Below, piece after piece: positions 48,956 through 59,990 of a DNA stretch of 64,000 nucleotides. Within the stretch, counting starts at the first letter, position 1. Each line of letters starts with the position of its first letter. The notes under the pieces were generated by a model. It saw only the letters and a program-made list of their open reading frames with translations. It was not told the DNA's origin and did not search any database. The DNA comes from Cyanoderma ruficeps (Eukaryota > Chordata > Aves > Passeriformes > Timaliidae): assembly GCA_008694505.1 (NCBI GenBank), contig VZDJ01007747.1:32855187-32919186 (forward strand). Reading direction: 5' to 3'. The position numbers and the translations under genes are program-made.

Positions 48956-51900
48956 ATAAACCTCAGATGAGCCAGCAGCTCAGGTTGAAAGTATTTCTAC
49001 CCTGCAGGAGTAAACTTTCATGTCAAAAGGTATAACGAATGCACTGTTTTCTGGCACAACACCAAGCAGGAATTAATCTAACTACACAGGCCAATAAATG
49101 AGGGGATGGTGGGGTGAATTTCAACAATGAAATACTGAGCAAGCCCTCCAGAAAGCCTCAGCCCTTGGGGTGCCAAATGCACCTTTGTGTAAACATATTT
49201 TTGCTGCACCAGAACACAAATTATGAAGATTAAAACTAGATTTTTTATATTTATTCAAGTTGCAGCTGGAGGAGCCATCACTTGACGCACATGGGTGTGA
49301 GCTGTTGCTGACTGGAGGGATATCATTTATTGAATGTCTGGGTTAATACACTAGTCAACCAAAGCCCCAGACTTGAAAGGTGACAATCAAGGACTTTTCT
49401 TCCATGCTTCTTATGCAACAGGGAAGAAAGGGTAAATATACAGCTTTCTATGAACAGTCTTTATGAACAAGACAGTTACTTCCACTCATGAAAAGCACAA
49501 ATAAGCAGAGGAAAAATTACTTTTCTTATCCAATCCCTTCATCTATGCTCAAAACTCAAAATCGGCCTAATCCCTAGTTGATCTCAGCCCACCAAACTAC
49601 TTCACATATGTCATTCAAGGTTATGTAAGCTATAAAGTGCAGACTGACAGCAGGAATTTTACATGCTTGACTCAACCTCTTTGAAAAGTGTCATTGATCT
49701 TGGTGATTGTAACACCAGTCTTTGCTTGGAAAGAGCAGTAAGAAAAGGGGAGGAGGAAAAAGAGGCTGTGGCTGTAGAGGCTCCAGCTCTAGTCACTTCC
49801 ATGAAGGCAAAGAGGCAAAGGAATGATAGGGGAAGACACTGTGTTCTTTATGCTCTTCACTCATTCACTGTGGCTGGGGGACAGCGTGCTCTTTCCTGAC
49901 CACCTTTGTCAATACACTGACATTGTAACCAGTTGGATTGAAGTGTTCTCCCATTCCAAGTCTCTCTCCCCTTAGGGCATGCTGTTCTGTAGACAACCTT
50001 TTTTTGGTTAGGCTTATGGGAAAATCATTTTCCAAGTTTCATTGCATGCATAGATATTGATGACACAGGCCTAACACGGAAAGGATTTTGTAGCATAGGT
50101 TAATATTAAGAGCTGTCTGTCCCCCAATAACCATAACTTTTTGCAAAGGAAAAAAGTATAGCTGAATATATATATACAAATCCTTCCTATTCATGTGTTT
50201 GACTTTTGAAACTCTGCAAAGTTGCATAATGAATCTGGAGATCACTGATCACAGAGCAGAAGTTCATGGCCTCAAAGATTCTATTTCTCCCAATAAGAAA
50301 GGGGTTATAGCACCAATGCCACATTCTCAGGAGTTCTGGTCAGGGGGTACTCTTCTCATTCACATAGACTACTGATACTCATGATGATATTTCATTTTTT
50401 GTCTGCTCACTGACTTTCGAAGTAAATGTGTCATCAAACAGTGTGCATAATTATGCATTTATCCATTATATATATAGATACATATTATTTTATCCATTAT
50501 GCATAATATTTGCCACATGACATTTTAATGTGGACCATTGTAAGCCACTTTCATTTCCATAAGTGGCTTCTGTTAAGAAACTCTTAGCTTGTGATAAGTT
50601 CATGATCTCTGTCTTCCCTAAGTCCATTATTCTTGTTCACACACACAATTGTTTTTTCTCTTTTTCTTCTTTTTGATTTCTATGAGAAACACAAATGAAG
50701 GGAGCTTGCACTATTACATTCTGACATTTAGTGTTCCTAATAGTCCATCTTGCATATAGACAGTAACAGCATTTGCTTTCTCTTCGATCACTTCTTTTAC
50801 ATTCCCAAATTTTTTAATTGTCATTGTCTCACACAAATATGTAAGGTGAGGGACTTTCCTTGACATTTTTCTTGGAATGATGATAGTCTCACTGTCTTTT
50901 GCTGGTTTTTGTGCCCCCCCTGTGACAGTCTGAAATTAAAGCTGAGCTTCCTGCTGCACAGTCCTTGCCTACTTGGCTGCAGAAATCTGAACATCGGAAT
51001 CTACATCCTGAGGCAATTAAAAGGAACTTTTGCCAGAACACAACTGCACTGTCTCACCAGTTCAGATAGCCCTGAGGACCAGAAAAGACCTTTCAAAGAT
51101 CTGATTGGCAATGAACTTAGATTGATTTCAGTTTCCTAACAGTTTCATCCATGTAGAGGTTCACTGCTCACCCCTGTCCTTGTGGCCCATCAGTCTGAAA
51201 CTTTGTCCTTCTAGACCATGTGGTCTGATATACTGAGACTTGCTCATTATATATACACAAGAGTTGTTGGAGGGGTTTCAGAACTATGACACTTAAGAAA
51301 AAGACTAGTTTGTGCTTTGCTGAGGTGAATAGCTTTACAGAACTCATAAAAGCATTCATGATTGTTCTTGACTGAATCATCATAACAGCAAGCAGGTGCT
51401 TATATATAATCACACATTTTGGGAACTGTCTCAGATCATTTGTCTGGCTCAAAGGATGTACCTCACAGCTATTCATCTGAAAGACATAAAATGACTCAAA
51501 TTGGCCACTTGGCTTTCGTTTCTACCAGAAACAGTGTGCAATTCAAGATCACTTTGTTGTTTACACATCTTAAGCAAGCAACACAGAAATGGCACTTCTA
51601 TATGTCAGAAGTGGTTTCTTTTCTGTTAATGAGTAAAAAAGTCCCTCTACTTTTTTATCAAAAAGTATTATTTATTTTGCAAAGTCTATTATGCAAATTA
51701 GATCTGTTTCATGGGTATAAATGTATAAATATTCTTTCTAGCCATTAATAGTTTTCATCTGACTTCAGGCAGCTTAATATACAGATTATTACTGGTAAAC
51801 AAACTCATCAACAGAAAAGCCAATGACCCATTAGCAAATACAGTGGGTTTTTTTAAAGAATAGAAAATTTTAACTTTGTTGTATGATTTTAACATAAAAG

Positions 51901-54900
51901 AGCTCATTCTTTTCTTTAAATGAAAAGTTAAGAATAGTTAAATGTTTCTCTTTCAACTGTCCATATAATCATTGAGGAAATCTCTCTTTCTTATACTGCT
52001 GCTTCTGAACTTATATCTTTGTAGTTTAGATTCTTCAAATCAGTGTTTCAATTATTTTTAGTTCTTCTAGGTGATACCAGTGAGATACAACTATTGACTA
52101 GAGTACTTAATGAGAAAGAGTCCCCACAATTCACAACTGCTTCTTGTTTTCACAACAGGGTTTGTCTAGTTTCTCCTACTACAGTAAAGATGTGCAAAGT
52201 GGTGAAAGACAGACTAGGACTTGTTTGATGACATTTCTTGCTCTTTCCATAGTCAAAATTGTAAAGGCAATGCAAAATCAGGGGACAATACTCCCAGAAG
52301 GAGCGTAACAGTGTAAATGCTTTGCAGTTTGTTTTGTACAAGCCAATGGTCACAGCACACCTGGTAGATGAGGTCCCCTTAGTCCTCTGAGCACCCTATG
52401 TTACTGCATCTTCTCCTTCAGATACTGAAACAGTAAAACAGTTTGCTACTGCAGAAAAAAAAAAAGAAGGGAACAAAATGGAAAGAATGTATGGTCTCCT
52501 CCTGAAAATGGATCATTTTTATTGGGGTTTTTTCTTCCCATTTTTCTTTGCCCTTAATACCTTAATACCATTACCTTGCAGCAGAGAATCAAACTGCTGA
52601 AAGAAAAGCTTCCAAGAGTTGCTTCCAAGTCTCCAGGAAAGGCTGAACAGTCATCAAGAAAATGCCCTGGTTTCTTTATGACTTCTCTTTTTGCTTTGGG
52701 ATCAAAACTCGATTTCAAAGTGCATCTATGAAGTTATATCTGACATCTCAGTGAAATGCCTGGGAGGGCCCATCAATGTCAATGAACTGCATGTGAGACC
52801 TAACAAGTGTTGTGTGCCTTGTTTCGATCGAGCTGTACAATGAATTGTACATTGATTTAGCAACTGAAGTAGGACTTGCGTGATTAATTATGGAAATTTT
52901 TCTGAAGTGCCAAAGTGTCCAAAGTCAAATGTTGCTATACTAAATCAGTAATACCACTCTCGTAATTCAGTGTGTTTATTTTTTCTTTTGCAGATATGTG
53001 CAGATGAAGGCAGATTTCACACTTTAAAAGTAGAAAAGTTCTGTTACAACAACTTTTCTCAGTAAAAATGATTGCCTTTGGAAGGTGTGATATTCATGGT
53101 CTCTCCACGGATTAATTCTCTTATCAGCAGTGGCAAAAGAAAATGGAACTTCTATCTCCTTTACTGTAATTTAGGCGTGCCTAAGCATTGCAACCACTAT
53201 ATTTTCTAGGAGTTTAAGGATAAATTGTCAAGTGGTAAGGAAATACTAAACTCATTTGCATTAGGTTTCATTCAGTACTAGTATTTCTACTAGGTGAAAA
53301 ATAGTACTTGAGATTTTTGGGGAGTGAAAATCTTCCAATATACAAATTTGCCACACAGAGAAGGGAAAATGCAGTTTTCTTTTTTTTTCTCTACTGTGAT
53401 AACAAAGACACCAAAAATATCGTCCTTGCATGTGGCTTTTTTTTCTATATGCTGTTCTGCTTATGTTCATGGTCTAACTAGGGAAAGAAAATCTAGCCTG
53501 CTATTAACTATTCATGGAATTCACAGTGGAGTCTAATGTAATTGTGGCGTTGCTGGGCTGATTACTCTCAGAGAGAGGTTTTCTCCTGCCTTTCCAGACC
53601 CAAACCTCCAGCTGACAGTGCAGTCAGCCTGCAATTGGCCATAAGCAGGTGTTCTGAGAAACCCGGAGCAAGTCAATAAACAACTGGAATTGAACCTACA
53701 TTGAAGAAACAGATAGCTCGGGGTAGTGCTGCAGCAATGGTGTCTGAGCACAGCAACCCAATTCCTCTTTGTAATGGATGACCAGAGGGGAAATAAAATG
53801 GATGCGGATCAAATAGGAAAAGAATAAAAAGTTCTCTGGAGACTTGGATGTCAAATGAATGTATAAGGGAACATTTACAATACATCTTGTTTAACTGGAT
53901 TTAAACTTATCTTTAAGGACATTCTTGCACTCTCCTAAGAATGACTGATTATCTTTATTTAGTATAATATTATAAGATATCTACTTAAACCAGCTATTAA
54001 TTAATTGCAGAAGTATACTATAAGTAGCTTTTAATGAATAGCACTTATATAGATAAATATTTGTATACTCAATATATTGATTGAAAGTTTAAGGAGGAGA
54101 AAGGCTCAGGCCAATATCTACAAGACTGGTCAATGTTCCTTTAATTATAATTTTGGAGGGATTCGCACCACTTGTTTTTAAAAAGTGAGGTGATCTGTTC
54201 CAGTCATGAATCTAGTCACACTGGCCTACTGTATGCTCATCTCTGTAAGTATCTTAAGAGTTTGCCTGAACTGAGTTTTCTTTCCAATTTTCCTCTAGAG
54301 ATTAAAGTGTCCTGCATAGTAAGAATTGATTGATGACTTCTTTCTTGGGAACTGGGCTTGCTAGAATATTTACTGGAAATTAGTGACTGGAATAGTAGAA
54401 ATCTGTCCTCTCAACTAGAGTTGAGCAAATGACTGTGCAAATAGACTACAAATGCTTTAGGAATCATGCCAACAAAACACTTCCGCATGACCCACAGCCT
54501 AAAGCCATGACAAAGACTTAGTGCCCTTGAATATGCAAAAGAGGACAGGCATTTGGAGGTGGAAAATGTTTTTGACACTTCAGCTTGTACCAATTGTGTC
54601 AAAACAAGCTTCTGGATCTGGTTTTGGACCTCATAATTTAAAAAAAAAGCACTTAAGAAATTCCATGCATCTCACCTGTGGTCCAATATTTCTCTGACAA
54701 TGGAAAACACAGAAATTTAAATCTCATTGATTTGTCCAGAGGACACCAACATAAGCTTTGATTTGATGGCATGCATGGCATTCTGAAGAGAAAATTTTCA
54801 CTGCTAGTGTGAATTACAATGTGCTAGAAAAAGGCACTGTAAAACGAGCACCTAGAAGTTAAATCTGCAGATTCAACCAGAAGGAAGGCACACAGGTGCT

Positions 54901-55849
54901 CAGCATGCACTGGAAGAGACTGCTGAAAGAAGTGGTGAATTTTTCATTTCTTGGAGCTTTCATATCAAAACTGACTGCCTGTCTCAAATTGCCTGAGTTG
55001 AAATCACATCCTTGTGTTCAATAAAGGCATGCCTGGATGTAAGGCTTGATCAAGGATTCCCTACTAAATAACCTAGTGGTTCTTGCTGACTTTAAAATCA
55101 GGAAATCTATTTCTTCTACAGGCTGAAGCGAGAAGAAAGAGATAAAGATTATTTCCATATTTTCATTTTGGGAAGGTGCTCAGAGAAGTGTGATGCTGCA
55201 GTATATGTATAGATAGATGGACCGATGAGAATTGATGACTTCTTATCTTGAAAAGAAAATTCTCATGCTTGTAATATAATAAAAGAAACATCAAAATAAA
55301 ACAGACTAATTTTCCCTTTAATTATCAGAGTTTCTACAGTTGTTGAGAAAATTACATCTTCTTTAATATGCCAAATTTCATATTATAACCAGTACATAAC
55401 AAGGAAATAAGGGTAATTGGAATTAAATTTATACAGTGGAGAATTGTCTAGTTTAATGTTGTCTAAATGGGTTTTAACATATTGAAACTGCAGAAACTCG
55501 CATGTGAATAAGGACTTTTAAAGAAAAAGAAGAGGAAAGAAAAGTGGGATATCAAGTAAATACAGTTCCAGAAAACTTTTGAAGTAAAATAGTGCACCGC
55601 AACTGGCAGCTCCTGTGAAGTTCCACTGCCATTGATCAGTGCTCAGTTAACGTAAGTTAAGTGCCAACGCTGATAAGGAATAGATAAGTCTCACAAAACA
55701 TGATTCTCCTGGGTGACAGGTTATTTTCCTCCGTGACACTAATCCTTTATTTCTTACAAGATGAGAAACTTCAGAGGAAGCTCAGAAGAGAGGCGGGAAC
55801 AGCAATTCTCTCAGAGAAAAACTGATTTTGATGCTGGTATTTGTTTCAG
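48956..55849. other. Unique DNA, no gene recognised
   Basis: No interspersed repeat or recognisable gene. Notable points are a strong acceptor-like site ending at 50928 followed by 46 open codons and a stop (50929-51069), another ending near 52994 followed by 23 open codons and a stop, and a perfect 8-bp palindrome around 52834-52851. There is a short A-run near 52450. Without donors or homology these are not called as exons. Confidence 0.5.
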
Positions 55850-55958
55850 GTCAGCACCAGTCATGTTCAGAGCTCCCTGCTGTGCAAAGCTCTCCCGCAG
55901 AAGCATGGAAAGTGACCTTACATATCTGGTCTCACAGCTGAAATCACCAAGATACAAG

Positions 55959-57735
55959 GTGGGCAGTGAAGGGAGTAGAAGCTGAGGTGACTTCCTTGAA
56001 TACTCAAGCAGAATCAAATCCAGTCCTGGGACTCTGGGATTCTGAACACAGGGTTGTTTGCTGTCCCTGACTGTGAGAACTGGGATGTGAATTACCACTA
56101 AAGTCTAAAGCAAATTCCAAGAGCACAGCCTCTGCTAGTCTGCAGCATCTTCCTGCTGAGGCACCTGGGTGTCCTCAGCCAGACAGGCACCAGCCCATAG
56201 AAAGAGCACCTTTTCATGATCTTGTCTTTTCCAATTTTCATTGCTGTAGGAGCTGTTATCTTGGGTTCACACAAATCTTGGGAAAAAATACAGCTGCATG
56301 AATATCAGGGGAAAATGTTCTGTTCACTTTGGGGGCAGCAGGGTTTTGCCTCTCAGGCTCATGGATCAGAAACAATGCAAAGATAGCTTTGAAAGTGTGG
56401 TTTTTCAATGGCATGAGTAGGACAGGACCCTTTTCCTGGGCCATCCAAGATACTAACTTTTAGGGTTTGGCCAAAATACGTGAAGAAAATAATCTTCATC
56501 TGTATAGATATCAATGGTGGGCACATCTGCATTATTACCATTTGCTTTCTCAGGTGTAAGAAACAAATTTGTAAGCAAATCTTATGATTGCCCCTCCATT
56601 CCTGCATTTGTAATCAATTGTGGAGCGATTTTGAGCACATAAACTAAATTCCTTATGGGTGAAACGAAACCAAAAGATGGGTTTGGGGAGAGCCCTGAAT
56701 GTGCTCTAAGTACTAACAGATGCTCAGTCCATTGGGCTAGAAGAGAATTACTCCAAAATAGACCAGGGTCAGAGTGTTTGTGGGTGCTGCTCTGCATCAT
56801 CAAAACTTTTGCCCTGCAGATTTGGTCCTGTTGTACCACATTCCTTATTAATATAAGCACAAATATATTTTCAGCTTTTATATGTCCAGGTTAGCACTAT
56901 ATTGAAACTGGCCTTTACACACCTTCTGTCTGTATGTGACCTAAAATTTTAAACTACTGCCCATCATTTGAAGTCTTGCACCTAAGACAGTGTTTGAGCT
57001 ATATCTGTATAAGAACGACTTTAATTCATGTTGCAGCCTACATTGATTCCACAGATCTTTTGGATATCTGAAAAGTCAGAGGCTCCAAAAGTTAGGTGTC
57101 CCATAGTTCTTTAAATCATGTGATCCCAAAATCATTGAAATTATTTATATAGGCAGAGCAGAAAGATAGCAAGGTCTTGCTTTTTTTTTTTTTTTATCCA
57201 GGTCAAGACCAACAAGTGAAAGCAGTGCCTTAATCCAGGCTGGGTGTTAGGTACATAGGGAACTCCTAGTGCCTGGTTATGCCCACGCTGTGCAGAACAC
57301 GAGGTTCATCATGTCTGGAGGCTGGCCCAAGGCAAAACTGTCATGGATTATCAGAAAAAAAATTCAGTTGATATTATATCATGGTATAACCTGAGGCAGT
57401 AATGAATGGAACTTTCTTTTTATGTGCTTTCATTAAAATGTTGGCTTCTGCAACAATGTGCTGAAAATAGATCATGTCAACAGATCATGACTGAGATTTT
57501 CCCAACCCAACACCTTGCTCTGTACATTGCAGGAAAATATTTTTTATGCTATTAGCTTCAGTATTTACAATTCTATTACAAACACAGAAAGCTAAGAAGG
57601 AAATAAATTCACTGTATAGATAGCAATCCCTATGTGGTAATAATATAGATAATTAATACGTAGCTGAAGTATATAGTGATGGCTGTATCAATCTGGACTG
57701 CTAGTTCCTATGTCCCTTTCATCTCTATTTTACAG
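55959..57735. other. Unique DNA, no gene recognised
   Basis: Nothing recognised beyond a T-run at 57180-57195 that is followed by an acceptor-like tccag. If the exon hypothesis for the region were right, this would be an intron. Confidence 0.45.
57180..57195. repeat. Poly-T tract
   Basis: About sixteen T ending in atccag. It resembles a splice acceptor, but every frame after it closes quickly. Confidence 0.88.
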
Positions 57736-57862
57736 TCAATAAGATTTCTGAATGGCACAAAAGTGCTCTACTTAAGTGACATGATTTCTAGGAAGCTGTC
57801 GGATATCAAGGAAAAGAGACAACACTGCCTGGAAGGACCAGAACACATTCTCAAGAGAGTAG
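57736..57862 (+). CDS. Candidate internal exon, product unknown
   Basis: A good acceptor (ccctttcatctctattttacag) precedes 127 bases that stay open in one frame: 42 codons plus one base, starting TCA ATA AGA and ending GTA G before a fair donor (TAG|GTGAAA). The peptide is charged and would be mostly helical (for example SDIKEKRQH). It has no motif I recognise. The frame also stays open both upstream and downstream of the proposed borders (57676-57882), as expected for a chance frame, which weakens the case. Its end phase matches the start of the segment at 59857. A chance pseudo-exon is the main alternative. Confidence 0.22.
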
Positions 57863-59711
57863 GTGAAAAGATGATTTTATGACATTATATTCTGACACTG
57901 TGTGAATCAATTTTAATGAAGGATATACTTGCTTTATTTTGCAATGATGAATCTGAAAATATTTAATGCCCTAGGCCTGAAGGAAAAAAGGTGGTTTTAT
58001 AATGGAGTAAAAAGGTGCTATATCTTTGTATTGAACATGAATTTGAGAAATAAAACTAGATAAAAATACTTTTGTTCCCATATTTTTCCCACAGAAACTG
58101 AATAAAAGCAAGATTGTATACTTTATCTTTCTATCAGTAGCTGGGATCTGCCTATAAATTCCTATTGCACATGGTATTTTACTCAGATTTTTCAAGGAGG
58201 AAAAGGTTCCACATTCTAACTCATCCCAGCTTCCAAAGAGCCAGATAATTTTTTTTTTCAGAATTATGAACAAATTAGAATAATCTAACGGCAATATAAT
58301 TTAAAGATCACTTCTATACATATATTTACAAAATATTTCCAGAAGTCTTTTAAACCCATTTGCGAAGTGCAACCGTTTCTGCAGTGAGATGTAAAAAGCA
58401 ATTAATAGTAAAAATACATGATAGTTTGAGATGACAGGTGAGTAAAACTTCTTCCTGTCACAGCTGTGTCATAAGTAGAAAAAATGATATTATCCAGTTG
58501 GAATTTGAGAGGGACATTAGAATTAACATAATTTTTTGTCTAAAGAAATGGAAGGATTTACATGTTACAGAGGAAACTAAGAGTACCTTAAAGAGACTTG
58601 CTATATACAGGCTTTGCTACCATTGAAATAAACCAACTTTTCTCACTATGAAGAAAGTTTGGTTAATCATCAATGCAAAAATTCCCTCCTACCACCTTCA
58701 TTTCGAAATTTGTCTTACTAATATCATCCTGTGGGTTCTGCAATCATATTCTCATGGATATTTATGCATTTTTCTTGAGTAAGAGCAAGCCAACATGGCA
58801 CACTACTTATTCTTTCTGATGGTAATAAGGGCTGATGCCTTTATTTTCCACAGTGGACTATTACTAAATTTTGGATGCTTCTGAAAGTAAATAGACTAAA
58901 CTGATTGTGTCTGTTCATTTAATGTGGCTTGTGGGTTCTTTGGTGTTTAGTTATTCATTTTAAAAGGTTATGATAGCTGGAAAGATCATCTCCATCCTTT
59001 TATTCTTTCCATATCTCTTTGAACAATTTTGCCTAACTTATGAAACAAGTTTGGGGTTCTTTTGGTTTTTTCTTAGTTCAGCTGTTTTCTTCCCTGTCTT
59101 TGCATTTGGTTCAAATTATGATTAATTCAGTTCTCATTACAATCATTGTAATAATTGTGATCATTTGCTGAAATGAAGGACAACCAAGTTGTCCCAAAAG
59201 ATTACACACTGCATTACCCAAAAATACCTATAGTGTAGCACCATGGATAGGAACAAATAGAAAGATGAATTCTACCTTGCTACCAGAGTGATAAGAAGCC
59301 CCTTACTCTCACAGTTATGAATTCTTTTTCTGCAAATATCAAAGAAAAGCATACAAGTTGAGCACTATTTGAAAACTGCTATTACTTCAAATGTAATCCA
59401 CAGGTATGGCTCTGTAAGTACCTGATTCCGCTATAAGCATCATATGTATGAATGAAAAAGCTGTTTGTTAAGCTTTTACAGTCCTTAATGTTAATTACTG
59501 CAATTAATGACTGGAACTGCAATTAGGGTTCAACTGAGGGTTTTCTAAACTAATAATGGGGCCTCATTAATATTCTTCATGACTGTCTACTGGGAATTAT
59601 TTAGCAGCCATGAGACTTATTATGTATAGGACCTCAGTTTGAACTTTCATGACTCCTCTTCAGATAAATTAGTGATGTCACACAAACTCATAGGACCACA
59701 TCTTCCACTGG

Positions 59712-59727
59712 TTTTTTTTTTTTTTTT
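59712..59727. repeat. Poly-T tract
   Basis: Sixteen T in a row, about 130 bases before the candidate exon at 59857. A low-complexity tract with no further inference. Confidence 0.9.
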
Positions 59728-59856
59728 GGAAGAAAGATGGTTTTAAAGCTAACTTTGCACGCAATTAAATCAAAATGGAGACTTATAACACTGCATGCAT
59801 CACATAGAAATCTTCTAGATGAGAAAATTTACTTTATTTTTCACTCTGTAATGCAG

Positions 59857-59966
59857 AATCCCACTTGGAGGACAAAGATTACCTGACACTTGAACCAAGT
59901 TTCAAGAGCAATACTGCTAAACTCTTTCAGATCACTACAGCCTTAGAGAAGTTTCACAACAATAAG
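59857..59966 (+). CDS. Candidate internal exon with strong splice sites, product unknown
   Basis: This is the best exon-like segment in the window. It follows a pyrimidine-rich acceptor (ttatttttcactctgtaatgcag) with a branch-point-like tttac about 25 bases upstream, and ends at AAG|GTAAGT, close to the optimal donor. The 110 bases are open in only one frame: two bases, then 36 codons with a mixed hydrophilic composition (for example HLEDKDYLTLEP near the start and TTALEKFHNNK at the end). The other two frames hit stops within twelve codons. The 5' border is phase 1 and the 3' border phase 0. A 20-bp tandem duplication straddles the donor. I do not recognise the protein. It could be a chance pseudo-exon, an untranslated exon, or an exon of a large gene extending beyond the window. 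Confidence 0.3.
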
Positions 59967-59990
59967 GTAAGTTTAACAACGATAAGATAA
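59951..59990. repeat. 20-bp tandem duplication at a splice-donor-like site
   Basis: Two adjacent 20-base units (59951-59970 and 59971-59990) match at 17 of 20 positions. The first contains aataaggtaa, giving a donor-like site with the following gt. In the second the matching bases read gataagataa, without the GT. Confidence 0.88.

Noticed and set aside
52995..53066. Possible terminal exon after tattttttcttttgcag
   Set aside because: Only 23 open codons before a stop and no recognisable product; too little to call.
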